Below the pieces are notes generated by a model. The model ran no database searches, was not told where the DNA came from, and was given only the letters and a program-made list of their open reading frames with translations. Both the position numbers and the translations under genes were made by a program. Positions 44,539 to 55,240 of a DNA stretch of 64,000 nucleotides are shown piece after piece. Where the stretch lies: contig CACMIW010000006.1 in assembly GCA_902613845.1 (NCBI GenBank), positions 1-64,000 of the forward strand. Reading direction: 5' to 3'. This DNA comes from an uncultured Alphaproteobacteria bacterium. Its GTDB lineage: Bacteria > Pseudomonadota > Alphaproteobacteria > HIMB59. Every line of letters starts with the position of its first letter. Within the stretch, counting starts at the first letter, position 1.

Positions 44539-46716
44539 CTAATTAATTACATTAATTAACTTATTTTTGAACTTTTTAAACTGCCCTAGTAATATAGGAC
44601 AAAACCCAATTACTGATTGAAATTCGTTTTCAAATTTAATTTGATCTTCTTTATCAATAGATATCAAAAGAGGCCCATTTGTTTGAGGATCATAAAGTAT
44701 GTTTTGTAATTTATTATTATTAGATATTGAGATTTCATTTACTGAGGATGAGTAATTATTTTCAAAACCTGTGCTTTTAAATTTATTTAAAATCTCAATA
44801 TTTTTATTAATAAGTATTTCTTCATTGAGTTTTATTTCAGCAGATAATCCTGAAAATTTACAAATATCTGATAAATGTGATGCTAATCCAAAACCACTTA
44901 TGTCTGTTGTAATTTTGCTTTTAAAACTTTTTGATATTTCTGATATTTTTTTATTTCCTTTTTTCATCCATGTCATCAATTTTTGAAAATCAAAACTTGA
45001 TAAAAGTTCTGAATTATTAAAATAAGCAGCCAAGAGGTATCCTGTGCCTAAAGGTTTTGAAAGATAAATTAGTTCATTCTCTTTTGCTTGGCTTTTTGTA
45101 ATTTGTTTTTCATATGAGCCATTCATTGTAATTGTAATACCAGGTTCTTTTGATTGATAGCTGTGTCCCGATGCAATTATTGAACCATCTTTTATGGCTT
45201 CTGATTTAATACCTTTCATAAAATATTCCATAAAAAAACTTTCTATAATACCTTCAGAGAAGGGCAGGGCCTGTGAAACACTTATAGTTTTTACAGAACC
45301 CCCACTTGATAAAATATCATTTTGAGAATGCAGATAGCTAATAATTCCAAAATCAAAAGGGTTTAGTGATGTAAATAACTTTATGTGATCTATACTTTGT
45401 AATAAAGATGAAGAATTAGTATTTATTATTGATGAATCAGGTAAATCACCGTGTGAATTGTCATCATTTAAAAAATTAACTAAGGTATTTTTTGATACTT
45501 TAGAGCCACAACCCTGGCAATACATCTTAATGTCTGTTGGCTTTTCTAATTCAAAATTTCTAAAAGACATATTTGAGTTATAAGTAAATTTAAATTTATT
45601 TATAAACCTTCTATCAATCCACTCTTTAAGTTTCCAGCACCATCGACCATGAAAAGATAAGAAAAAATAATTCAATAATGCTTTATTTTTATGAGTGCCA
45701 ATTAAATATAACCAGTTTTTTTGTGCTTTAAATTTTATTAAAGGAATACCAGTTAATTTCGAAAAAACATTTTCTTTTAAAATTTGTCCCTGACGGACTG
45801 CCATTACACCTGATTTAGGTCTAATGTTATCCTCCACTGTACAGGCATCACCTGTAACAAATATATTTTTATCACTAGCAGACAGAAGATTATTATCTAC
45901 AATTATAAATCCATTTTTATCTTTATCTAGATTGCTCTCTGAGAGCCATCTTTCAATATTAGCACCAGAAGAAAGTAAATTTAAATCACTATCAAATTTT
46001 TCTCCACTATTTAGGACTAAATGAGTTTCAGTTATTGAAACAACTTCTCCTAAATATTTTTTAATACCTAAATCAGATGAAATTTTTTTTAGTTTTTTTT
46101 TTGTTTTCTCATTTAAATTTTTTTCATTTAAAATATTTTTTCCAAAAATAGTTATTTCTAAATTATTTTCATATCTTCTTAATAAGCTGAAAGCTAATTC
46201 ATAAGATGCCACACCTCCACCAATAATCGAAATCCTATTTTTTTTATTACTTATAATTTGATCGATCTGGCTCAAACTATTTACGAGTGAGCTAATGGGT
46301 TTTGCAAAAAAACATTTAGATAATTTTTCTATTTTTATTCCTTTTGTATTTGAGATGGAACCAGTATTAATTGATAATAAATCATAGTTAATTGATGGAA
46401 AATTCTGTAATACTATTTTTTTATAGTTAGATTCTAACTTTATTACTTTATCTTTTATAAAAGTTGCTCCTGCATTAAAGCACAGTCTTTGAAGATCAAT
46501 ACTTATTTCTTCTATACTAAAATCTCTATGAATATATCCAGGTGTCATACCTGAGTAAGTAGCTTCAAAATGTTCACTAATTAAAATTGTATGCAATCCT
46601 TTTATTCTGTTCATGCATAATTTCTTTAAAATTTGCACATTTGCATGCCCACCCCCTATCAGCACCAATTGTTTAACAAGATTATTTTCAAACAAAATTA
46701 ATTGCCGATCTCTCAA
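44539..46716 (-). CDS. selD: FAD oxidoreductase-selenophosphate synthetase fusion
   Basis: 725 residues in two parts. The N-terminal half (about 1-390) is a pyridine nucleotide-disulfide/NDH-2-like domain with VLIGGGHANV (18-27), the second dinucleotide motif IIGGGVASYELAFS and GDACTV near 289. The C-terminal half from about 395 is SelD, with QGCGSKVSKN where Cys403 and Lys406 equal E. coli SelD Cys17 and Lys20, and later SSGGSVKTISVSQALPFS. The usual GCGCK second Cys is Ser. Start codon at 46716 is TTG and not certain. Fusions of this design are known from cyanobacteria and other lineages. Confidence 0.85.
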   Translation of the reverse strand: MRDRQLILFENNLVKQLVLIGGGHANVQILKKLCMNRIKGLHTILISEHFEATYSGMTPGYIHRDFSIEEISIDLQRLCFNAGATFIKDKVIKLESNYKKIVLQNFPSINYDLLSINTGSISNTKGIKIEKLSKCFFAKPISSLVNSLSQIDQIISNKKNRISIIGGGVASYELAFSLLRRYENNLEITIFGKNILNEKNLNEKTKKKLKKISSDLGIKKYLGEVVSITETHLVLNSGEKFDSDLNLLSSGANIERWLSESNLDKDKNGFIIVDNNLLSASDKNIFVTGDACTVEDNIRPKSGVMAVRQGQILKENVFSKLTGIPLIKFKAQKNWLYLIGTHKNKALLNYFFLSFHGRWCWKLKEWIDRRFINKFKFTYNSNMSFRNFELEKPTDIKMYCQGCGSKVSKNTLVNFLNDDNSHGDLPDSSIINTNSSSLLQSIDHIKLFTSLNPFDFGIISYLHSQNDILSSGGSVKTISVSQALPFSEGIIESFFMEYFMKGIKSEAIKDGSIIASGHSYQSKEPGITITMNGSYEKQITKSQAKENELIYLSKPLGTGYLLAAYFNNSELLSSFDFQKLMTWMKKGNKKISEISKSFKSKITTDISGFGLASHLSDICKFSGLSAEIKLNEEILINKNIEILNKFKSTGFENNYSSSVNEISISNNNKLQNILYDPQTNGPLLISIDKEDQIKFENEFQSVIGFCPILLGQFKKFKNKLINVIN

Positions 46717-46837
46717 AAAAATTGGGAACTATGAACATGATCTCTAAAGAGCTTGAATTTGAGCTATTTTGCATATTAGGATAATCATTCAATTAAAGTG
46801 AAATATCAACATTTTTAATGATTTTTGGCTAATTGAT

Positions 46838-46866
46838 CTTGAAACCAGAAATTTATTTACCATTTA
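46838..46866 (+). promoter_or_regulatory. RpoH-like promoter of groESL
   Basis: CTTG at 46838 and CCATTT from 46860, 18 bases apart, agree with the alphaproteobacterial sigma-32 consensus CTTG-N17/18-CYTATNT. It ends 11 bases before the CIRCE element. Confidence 0.6.
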
Positions 46867-46876
46867 CATATATACT

Positions 46877-46903
46877 TTAGCACTCTATAAAAGTGAGTGC
46901 TAA
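46877..46903 (+). promoter_or_regulatory. CIRCE element (HrcA operator)
   Basis: Perfect consensus inverted repeat TTAGCACTC-N9-GAGTGCTAA upstream of groES. HrcA binding here represses groESL at normal temperature. Confidence 0.96.
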
Positions 46904-46934
46904 AAACTAAATTTTAGATATATGAGGTATAAAA

Positions 46935-47225
46935 ATGAACTTAAAACCCTTACACGATAGAGTCTTGGTTGAGAGAGTTGAACAAGAAGATCGTACAAAA
47001 GGTGGTATCATTATTCCTGATACTGCTCAAGAAAAGCCAATGGAAGGAAAAGTCGTTTCCGTAGGTGGTGGTGCTAGAAATGAAAACGGACAAGTAGTTG
47101 CTTTAGATGTAAAAAAAGGTGATCGAATTTTGTTTGGTAAATGGTCTGGTACAGAAGTAAAAATTGATGGTAAAGAACTCTTAATTATGAAGGAGTCAGA
47201 CATCATGGGAATTATTGAGAAGTAA
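46935..47225 (+). CDS. groES: Co-chaperonin GroES
   Basis: Seven-subunit lid of the GroEL chamber. 96 residues with the GroES signature [20 protein letters not shown] at the start, [19 protein letters not shown] and the mobile-loop region; the C-terminal [11 protein letters not shown] is typical. Start has GAGGTATAAAA. Controlled by CIRCE and an RpoH-like promoter upstream; followed 18 bases later by groEL. Confidence 0.98.
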   Translation: MNLKPLHDRVLVERVEQEDRTKGGIIIPDTAQEKPMEGKVVSVGGGARNENGQVVALDVKKGDRILFGKWSGTEVKIDGKELLIMKESDIMGIIEK

Positions 47226-47243
47226 TTGAAAGGTATTTTATAA

Positions 47244-48902
<1,659 letters not shown>

Positions 48903-48922
48903 TCACTTATTTAAATAGTATG

Positions 48923-48953
48923 AAAAAAAGCCGCTTTATGCGGCTTTTTTTTT
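48923..48953 (+). terminator. Rho-independent terminator after groEL
   Basis: A-run, GCCGC, loop TTTAT, GCGGC and nine Ts. Reverse A-run also makes it fit as a bidirectional element, but no minus-strand gene ends here. Confidence 0.93.
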
Positions 48954-48974
48954 AGACTAGTATAATATTATCTT

Positions 48975-50075
48975 ATGAATTTCATCGAAAATTTTTACTT
49001 ACAAATATCAAGAGTTTTTAGCGACGGTGTATTTGGCATTAGCTTAGGTAACTTAGCAATTATTATAGCGTTTCTTATTATTTCATTATTAATAAGAAGT
49101 CTTGTTGCTAGAGTTCTTGTGAATAAAGTAAAAAAGATTGTCTCAAAAACTGGTAACAAAGTTGATGACAAATTGTTTGAGGCTCTGGTCCCTCCTTTTA
49201 AACTTTTACCAATTGTAATTGTTTTCCTTGCTATAACTTTATACTTCGATATCGAGTCTACTCTTGGTTTATATTTGCAAAAAATAAATAACACATTATC
49301 AACTATTTTTGTTTTTTGGTTAATCCATCAAGCATTAATTCCTTTTTCAAATTTATTTAATAAATTGGAAAATATTTTATCTAAAGGGCTAGTTCTGTGG
49401 ATTGTAAAATCTTTAAAATATTTAATTATTTTTTTAGGTATTGTTGCAGTTCTTGAAGTCTGGGGTATAAAAATTGGACCAGTTATTGCTGGTTTAGGCT
49501 TATTTGGAGTAGCAGTGGCTTTAGGGGCACAAGATTTATTTAAAAATTTAATTTCAGGTATTATGATATTATTAGAAAAAAGATTTCAAATAGGCGATGT
49601 TATTAAAGTTCCTGGTCACACTGAGGGCACTGTTGAACATATTGGTTTTAGGTCAACATTAATTCGAAAATTTGATACAACCCCAATAACCATACCAAAT
49701 TATATTTTTGCTGAGGCTCCAATATTAAATTATACTAATAGAAATTACAGAAGAATTAATTGGACAATAGGTCTTGAATATAATTCAACATTAGATCAAA
49801 TTAAAAAACTTACAGAAACTATATCTACTTATTTAAAGGAGAGTGAAAATTTTATGGTTAATGATAACTATAAATCGTTTGTTAGGATTGAGAAATTCAA
49901 TGATAGTTCGATAGATATCTTAGTAATTTGTTTTACATCCACAAAAGACTGGGATAAATATCTTAAAATTAAAGAGCATTTAGCGATGAAAATAAAGGAT
50001 AGTGTCGAAAAAATTGGGTTAAATTTTGCTTTCCCAAGTCAGTCAGTATATATAGAAAAGACTGAAAATAATTAA
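48975..50075 (+). CDS. Mechanosensitive channel, MscS family
   Basis: Osmotic safety valve in the inner membrane. After three to four helices comes the MscS pore helix and beta domain: GLFGVAVALGAQDLFKNLISG, then RFQIGDVIKV, GTVEHIGFRSTLIRKFD and ITIPNYIF, which are MscS hallmarks. 366 residues, somewhat longer N-terminus than E. coli MscS. TATAAT ends eight bases before the ATG with no ribosome site, a leaderless design. Stands alone between the groEL terminator and argF. Confidence 0.92.
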   Translation: MNFIENFYLQISRVFSDGVFGISLGNLAIIIAFLIISLLIRSLVARVLVNKVKKIVSKTGNKVDDKLFEALVPPFKLLPIVIVFLAITLYFDIESTLGLYLQKINNTLSTIFVFWLIHQALIPFSNLFNKLENILSKGLVLWIVKSLKYLIIFLGIVAVLEVWGIKIGPVIAGLGLFGVAVALGAQDLFKNLISGIMILLEKRFQIGDVIKVPGHTEGTVEHIGFRSTLIRKFDTTPITIPNYIFAEAPILNYTNRNYRRINWTIGLEYNSTLDQIKKLTETISTYLKESENFMVNDNYKSFVRIEKFNDSSIDILVICFTSTKDWDKYLKIKEHLAMKIKDSVEKIGLNFAFPSQSVYIEKTENN

Positions 50076-50131
50076 ATTCTGAATTTAAATTTATTAGTAA
50101 GCATTATTGAGGTATAAGGTTCAAATTTGAC

Positions 50132-51010
50132 ATGAAAAATTTATTGAACATATCAGACTTAAATCAAAATGACTTTGAAAAGATTTTACAGTTTGCTGAA
50201 GATTTAGATACTAAAACTGAACAAACCCTAACTAATAAAAATATAGGTTTAATTTTTGAAAAGAATTCAACAAGAACTAGACTTTCATTTCAAGTCGGTA
50301 TAAATCAACTTAATGGTAATTTTATAGATGTGAGATTTGAGGAATTAAACTTAAATAGATTTGAGTCTTATGAGGACACATTTGAAGTTATGTCTTGTTA
50401 TTTAGATTATCTAGTTTTTAGAACTACTGACCATAAAAAATTAGAGCTAGCTTACAAATATTTTAAAAAACCAATAATTAATGCACTATCAGATTTATCA
50501 CACCCGTGCCAGGCAATTTCAGATATTTATACATTAAAAGAAAAATTTGGAACCATAGATAATTTAAATATTGTTTGGATGGGTGACATGAATAATGTTT
50601 TGTTTAGTCTATTAGAGGCGGTAGGTTTCACAAAGAATACCAAAATTGATGTATTTACAGATAGAAAAATATATTTACAAAATAAAGATAATTTTAATGA
50701 AAATAATCATATTAATTTTCATTTTGAAATTAATGAAAATATTATTTCAAAAGCTAACTGTATAATGACCGATGTATTTACATCAATGAATGATAAAGAG
50801 GATAAAGAAAAAATATTAAGTAAATTTCAAGTTAATGATAAAATTATGTCTATGACAGCTGAAAAAACCGTATTTATGCATTGTCTTCCGGCAAAAATTG
50901 GCTCCGAAGTGACTGAAGATGTCATTAAAGGGAAAAAGTCAATCGTACTTAATCAAGCAAAAAATAGGCTCGTAGCTCAAAAAGGTATTCTTAAATGGTT
51001 AAGTATTTAA
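50132..51010 (+). CDS. argF: Ornithine carbamoyltransferase
   Basis: Makes citrulline from ornithine and carbamoyl phosphate in arginine synthesis. Carbamoyl-phosphate loop STRTR at 46-50, HPCQ at 124-127, the ornithine-binding DVFTSM and the catalytic HCLPA near residue 252 are present. The usual LGRGES loop reads LNRFES, and MGDMNN replaces VGDGNN, so it is a divergent enzyme, 292 residues. A related transcarbamylase with another amine substrate is possible, but the DxxxSM motif favours ornithine. Overlaps the lipoprotein gene by 16 bases. Confidence 0.85.
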   Translation: MKNLLNISDLNQNDFEKILQFAEDLDTKTEQTLTNKNIGLIFEKNSTRTRLSFQVGINQLNGNFIDVRFEELNLNRFESYEDTFEVMSCYLDYLVFRTTDHKKLELAYKYFKKPIINALSDLSHPCQAISDIYTLKEKFGTIDNLNIVWMGDMNNVLFSLLEAVGFTKNTKIDVFTDRKIYLQNKDNFNENNHINFHFEINENIISKANCIMTDVFTSMNDKEDKEKILSKFQVNDKIMSMTAEKTVFMHCLPAKIGSEVTEDVIKGKKSIVLNQAKNRLVAQKGILKWLSI

Positions 51011-51477
51011 CCTTACTTTTATTTGGTTTATTCATTGGATGCGAAATGAATAGTGAACAACTAATTAAATCTGAGAATATAAATTTTGAAAATATTAAAT
51101 TTAATGCTGTTTCTAAGGATTTAAAGTTCACAAATATGGAAGAAGGTCCAGAAGTAGAAACTACAAAAAAATTAGTGAAAGATTGGTTTAATAATAACGT
51201 TAAAATTGATGGTTTTGATGGAAATTTAAGCATCAATGTGACCTCTATTGATATAAATAAAATAAAAAAAGATGAATACTATAGATTTCAAATAAATTTA
51301 AGTATTGAATTTTTGGAAACCAATGAGGTATTAAACAAAAGAAAAATTTATAAAATTAATTCTATAAAATATGGTGACATTGAGGGTAGTTTTTCAATAA
51401 AAGATACCGAAAATTTAAATAAAAACATTATTACAAATAGTCTAAAAAGTATTAATCAAAAAGTATCAGGAATGTGA
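50995..51477 (+). CDS. Predicted lipoprotein, function unknown
   Basis: 160 residues with a lipoprotein signal: LLLFGLFIGCEMN, where the Cys follows a lipobox-like FIG. The mature part is hydrophilic, with NITSID-like strand patterns, and no family I recognise. It begins inside the argF reading frame and converges with trkH, six bases beyond its stop. Probably attached to the outer or inner membrane. Confidence 0.7.
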   Translation: MVKYLTLLLFGLFIGCEMNSEQLIKSENINFENIKFNAVSKDLKFTNMEEGPEVETTKKLVKDWFNNNVKIDGFDGNLSINVTSIDINKIKKDEYYRFQINLSIEFLETNEVLNKRKIYKINSIKYGDIEGSFSIKDTENLNKNIITNSLKSINQKVSGM

Positions 51478-51483
51478 ATGTAA

Positions 51484-52932
51484 TTAGTCCTTCCAGAATG
51501 ATGGAAGAAGTAGAACTAATATTGTGAGTAGCTCTAGTCTACCTAAGAACATAGTTGCAATTAATATTATTTTTGAATAGCTATCTAAAATTGCATAATT
51601 TCCATCTGGCCCAATGATTGGCCCAAGTCCTGGACCAACATTTGATATGGTAGATGCTGCTGCTGATATACAAGTTAAAAAATCAAGTCCGCTAAAAGAT
51701 AGTAACAATGCAGATGAAAAAAAAGTTAAAATATATAGAAAGAAAAAACTCATTACAGATTCATATGTAGTTTCATTAATTTTTCTTCCATTAAATCGAC
51801 TCGCAATTATTGAATGAGGTTTAAGCATCTTTTTGAGATGTAAATTTATATATTTAAATAATATTTGGAATCTGAAAATTTTTAAACCTCCAGTTGTTGA
51901 TCCGGCACAACCACCAATAAACATCAGTATTAGAAATAGAACAGATGCATAATTGCCCCAATTTTCAAAATTATCACTTACATATCCAGTCCCTGAAATT
52001 ATAGAAATTGTATTAAATGATACCGCTATTACTTTATTTAAATAATTTCCATCAATATAATTATTTGCGAAATAAAAAATAAGTAGAATAGCCACCAGTA
52101 AAATTAATATAAAAACTCTAACTTGATGGTCTCTAAAAATAGCAAATAAATTTTTTCTCGAAGTTTGTACAAGCACTAAAAAAGGAAGGCTTCCTAATAT
52201 CATAAAGATAATTGCTACTAAAAGAATTTTATCATTATTAAAAAAAGCAAAAGAACTATCATAAGTTGAGAAACCACCAGTAGAAATTGTTGTAAAACTA
52301 TGAGAAATAGCATCAAATGGCATCATTCCACATATGTAGTATAGAAATATAAGAGTAACAGTGAGTGTTGCATAAATAATAAATATCCTCTTTATTACAG
52401 ATGATATCTTCGGAAGAGACTTATCATAAGGGTCATCTCCCTCTAAATGAAATAACTGCATCCCACCAATTCGAAGAAATGGCAATATAAATAAAGCTAT
52501 TACAACAATACCAATACCACCAAGCCATTGTAAAAAAGCTCTCCATATTAAAATACCTTTAGGTAGTGACTCTATGTTGCTAAGGGTTGTTGCCCCTGTT
52601 GTAGTCACGCCACTCATAGACTCAAATAAGGCATCTACAATACCTAAATTTACTTCAGTGTATAAAAAAGGTACCGCACATAAAAAAGTCAATAATAACC
52701 ATGACAATACCGTAATTATAAATGCTTCTTTCAGAGATATTTTTAAATCTACATTTCTATTTATAATTACTAAAGAACCTCCGACGATCAAATAGAGTAA
52801 TATTGGAACAGCATATGATTGCCATGACTCACTCTCATAAATAATTTCAACTATTAGGGGTATAAATAAAAAAAAACCAACAGCACATGTAACTGTTCCG
52901 CTTACCAGTGCTATAGGTTTAAGATTAAACAT
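51484..52932 (-). CDS. trkH: Trk-type potassium uptake protein
   Basis: Potassium-translocating subunit with four pore repeats. FESMSGVTTTGATTL (first P-loop), SFTTISTGGFSTYDSS (second), then SIISGTGYVSDNF-like (third) and STISNVGPGLGPIIGP (fourth) are the selectivity segments. Length 482 is normal. TrkA, the regulatory partner, is not in the window. It lies 12 bases after apaG on the same strand. Confidence 0.95.
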   Translation of the reverse strand: MFNLKPIALVSGTVTCAVGFFLFIPLIVEIIYESESWQSYAVPILLYLIVGGSLVIINRNVDLKISLKEAFIITVLSWLLLTFLCAVPFLYTEVNLGIVDALFESMSGVTTTGATTLSNIESLPKGILIWRAFLQWLGGIGIVVIALFILPFLRIGGMQLFHLEGDDPYDKSLPKISSVIKRIFIIYATLTVTLIFLYYICGMMPFDAISHSFTTISTGGFSTYDSSFAFFNNDKILLVAIIFMILGSLPFLVLVQTSRKNLFAIFRDHQVRVFILILLVAILLIFYFANNYIDGNYLNKVIAVSFNTISIISGTGYVSDNFENWGNYASVLFLILMFIGGCAGSTTGGLKIFRFQILFKYINLHLKKMLKPHSIIASRFNGRKINETTYESVMSFFFLYILTFFSSALLLSFSGLDFLTCISAAASTISNVGPGLGPIIGPDGNYAILDSYSKIILIATMFLGRLELLTILVLLLPSFWKD

Positions 52933-52944
52933 TTTGACGTTTTT

Positions 52945-53337
52945 TTAATGAACGTTTTTTTTATTATATGGGCTATCAAGAGAAAACGCAGGTATATCTA
53001 TTTTTAATTTTTCACCATTATCTTGAGATACTAAATAGAAGCCCTGCATAATACCGTTGTTCGTTTTTAATGGAGTACCGCTTGTGTACTCAAATGACTC
53101 TCCAGGCTTAATTGTTGGGAATTCTCCAACAACTCCTTCACCTTGAACATTTATAACCTTACCATTAGCATCAATGATTAACCAATTTCTATGATTTAAT
53201 TTGATAGAAGAGTTTCCAGAATTTTTGATATTAACTTGGTATGCCCAAACGAAATGGCTTTCCCGAGGGGATGATTGATCGTCTAAAAAATAGGGTGTTA
53301 CAGTTACTGTGACCCCATTAGTTGTTTTAGAGTACAT
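52945..53337 (-). CDS. apaG: ApaG (CO2+/Mg2+ efflux-associated) domain protein
   Basis: Fibronectin-III-like fold. ApaG hallmarks: VTVTPYFLDDQSSPRESHFVWAY, NHRNWLIIDANGKV and EGVVGEFPTIKPGESFEYTSG, MQGFYLV. Family proteins often begin MY, so I take the ATG at 53337; an in-frame ATG at 53355 adds six residues but sits in an inverted repeat (53346-53367). Function in bacteria is unclear (linked to Co/Mg resistance). Lies between fhs and trkH on one strand. Confidence 0.85.
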   Translation of the reverse strand: MYSKTTNGVTVTVTPYFLDDQSSPRESHFVWAYQVNIKNSGNSSIKLNHRNWLIIDANGKVINVQGEGVVGEFPTIKPGESFEYTSGTPLKTNNGIMQGFYLVSQDNGEKLKIDIPAFSLDSPYNKKNVH

Positions 53338-53345
53338 AAAATTAA

Positions 53346-53367
53346 TATACCCCATAATTGGGGTATA
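53346..53367. repeat. Hairpin between fhs and apaG
   Basis: TATACCCC and GGGGTATA, perfect 8 bp arms with a 6-base loop, in the fhs-apaG gap. It contains the upstream alternative apaG ATG, which would be partly hidden; a start at 53337 avoids it. Confidence 0.7.
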
Positions 53368-53385
53368 GAGAATTAAATTGATTAA

Positions 53386-55056
53386 TTAAAAAAGACCTTG
53401 AATTAATCCTTTTTCATCTAACATTATTGAATTAGCGCTAGGTACTTTAGGTAGACCTGGCATTGTCATAATTTGACCTGTTACAACAACTATAAATCCT
53501 GCTCCAGCTGACAGTCTAACTTCTCTTACTGGGACAGTAAAACCATTTGGAGCACCTCTTAAAGCGGGGTTTGTTGAAAAACTATATTGTGTTTTAGCTA
53601 TGCAAATAGGAAGTTTTCCATAGCCACTCTCTTCAAATCCTTTAAGTTGATCACTGACAGATTTATCTATCACAATATCATCGGCTCTATAGATTTTTTT
53701 AGCAACAGAACGAATTTTTTCCTCTAATGAAATATTATCTTCATACATAAACTGAAATTTATTTGGATCACTTGACTCACAAATTTTAACTACTTCTTCA
53801 GCCAACTCTAAAGTGCCTTCACCACCATTAGCCCAGTGTGAACATAGGATTGCTTTTACTCCCAATTTTTCACAACCATCTGAAATAACTTTACCCTCAG
53901 CTTCAGTATCAAGGGTGAAACTATTAATAGCCACAATTGGTTGAAGTCCAAAAGATTGGATATTCTCAATATGGCGTTGTAAATTTTCAAATCCTTTTTC
54001 GACTGCAGTAATGTTTTCATTATTAAGGTCTGCTTTTTCCACGCCTCCATGAGATTTCAATGCTCTCACAGTTGCCACAATAACTACTACGCTTGGTGTT
54101 AAGCCTGCTTTACGGCATTTAATATCTAAAAACTTTTCAGCACCTAAGTCAGCACCAAATCCAGCTTCCGTTACTACATAATCGGCAAGTTTTAAGCCAG
54201 CTTTTGTCGCAATTACTGTATTACAACCATGAGCAATATTTGCAAAAGGACCACCGTGAATAATCGCGGGATTATTTTCCAATGTTTGAACTAGGTTTGG
54301 CATTAAAGCATTTTTTAATAAAACTGTCATTGGGCCATCAGCTTTTACATCACGTGCGTATATAGGAGATTTATCTCTTTTATATGCAATTATAATATCA
54401 CCAATTCTTTTTTGAAGATCGTTAATATCATTCGCTAAACAAAAAATAGCCATGATTTCACTCGCAACTGTTATGTCGAATTTATCTTCTCTAGGGAATC
54501 CATTTGAAACACCTCCAAGATTGACATTCACTTTTCTTAGAGATCTATCACCTAAATCGACTACTCTACCCCAGGTAATTCTTCGTTGATCTATTTGTAA
54601 TTCATTTCCCCAATAAATATGATTATCTATTAAGGAAGATAATAGATTGTGAGCTGCTGTGATTGCGTGGAAGTCGCCAGTGAAGTGAAGATTAATTTCT
54701 TCCATAGGTACAACTTGAGCATATCCACCTCCAGCAGCACCGCCTTTCATACCAAAACAAGGACCAAGGCTAGGTTCTCTGAGACAAACAATTGATTTTT
54801 TTCCAATTTTATTAAGACCATCATTTAAGCCAACAGAAGTGGTTGTTTTGCCTTCACCAGCTGGAGTTGGATTAATTGCAGTAACTAATATTAATTTTCC
54901 ATCAGGGTTAGACTTACTTTTTTCAATAAAATCAAAATTTATTTTTGCTGCATCATGTCCATAAGGTATGAGATTTTCCTCAGGAATATTTATTTTAGCA
55001 GCAACGTCTCTTATGTGAATTTTTTTAGCAGCTCTTGCTATCTCTATATCTGACAT
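53386..55056 (-). CDS. fhs: Formate-tetrahydrofolate ligase
   Basis: ATP-dependent synthesis of 10-formyl-THF from formate. The nucleotide loop is [13 protein letters not shown] (64-76); [20 protein letters not shown] and [18 protein letters not shown] are signature blocks, and [12 protein letters not shown] near the C-terminus is typical. Length 556 is full. The upstream region has a 17-bp palindrome (55085-55101). Part of the C1/folate theme with folPBK and dmdA. Confidence 0.97.
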   Translation of the reverse strand: MSDIEIARAAKKIHIRDVAAKINIPEENLIPYGHDAAKINFDFIEKSKSNPDGKLILVTAINPTPAGEGKTTTSVGLNDGLNKIGKKSIVCLREPSLGPCFGMKGGAAGGGYAQVVPMEEINLHFTGDFHAITAAHNLLSSLIDNHIYWGNELQIDQRRITWGRVVDLGDRSLRKVNVNLGGVSNGFPREDKFDITVASEIMAIFCLANDINDLQKRIGDIIIAYKRDKSPIYARDVKADGPMTVLLKNALMPNLVQTLENNPAIIHGGPFANIAHGCNTVIATKAGLKLADYVVTEAGFGADLGAEKFLDIKCRKAGLTPSVVVIVATVRALKSHGGVEKADLNNENITAVEKGFENLQRHIENIQSFGLQPIVAINSFTLDTEAEGKVISDGCEKLGVKAILCSHWANGGEGTLELAEEVVKICESSDPNKFQFMYEDNISLEEKIRSVAKKIYRADDIVIDKSVSDQLKGFEESGYGKLPICIAKTQYSFSTNPALRGAPNGFTVPVREVRLSAGAGFIVVVTGQIMTMPGLPKVPSANSIMLDEKGLIQGLF

Positions 55057-55084
55057 CTAATTTTGGATCCTTTCCCAAAAAAAC

Positions 55085-55101
55085 TGGTATACAATATACC
55101 A
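55085..55101. promoter_or_regulatory. 17-bp palindrome upstream of fhs
   Basis: TGGTATA-CAA-TATACCA, perfect 7-bp arms with 3-base spacer. Such near-palindromes with GGTATACC-like arms resemble GntR/FadR-type sites (design only). It lies 29 bases before the fhs start. Confidence 0.4.
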
Positions 55102-55240
55102 ATATCTATTTAAAATTTAAGCTATTTAAGATAAAAAAATTAGAATTTCCCTATTATTTTTAAGCCTATGTGTCGCATTAGAAATTTTATTTAGTAATAA
55201 AAAAGTCATTGTTCAATGAAATATTTATAATAGTTTAAAA

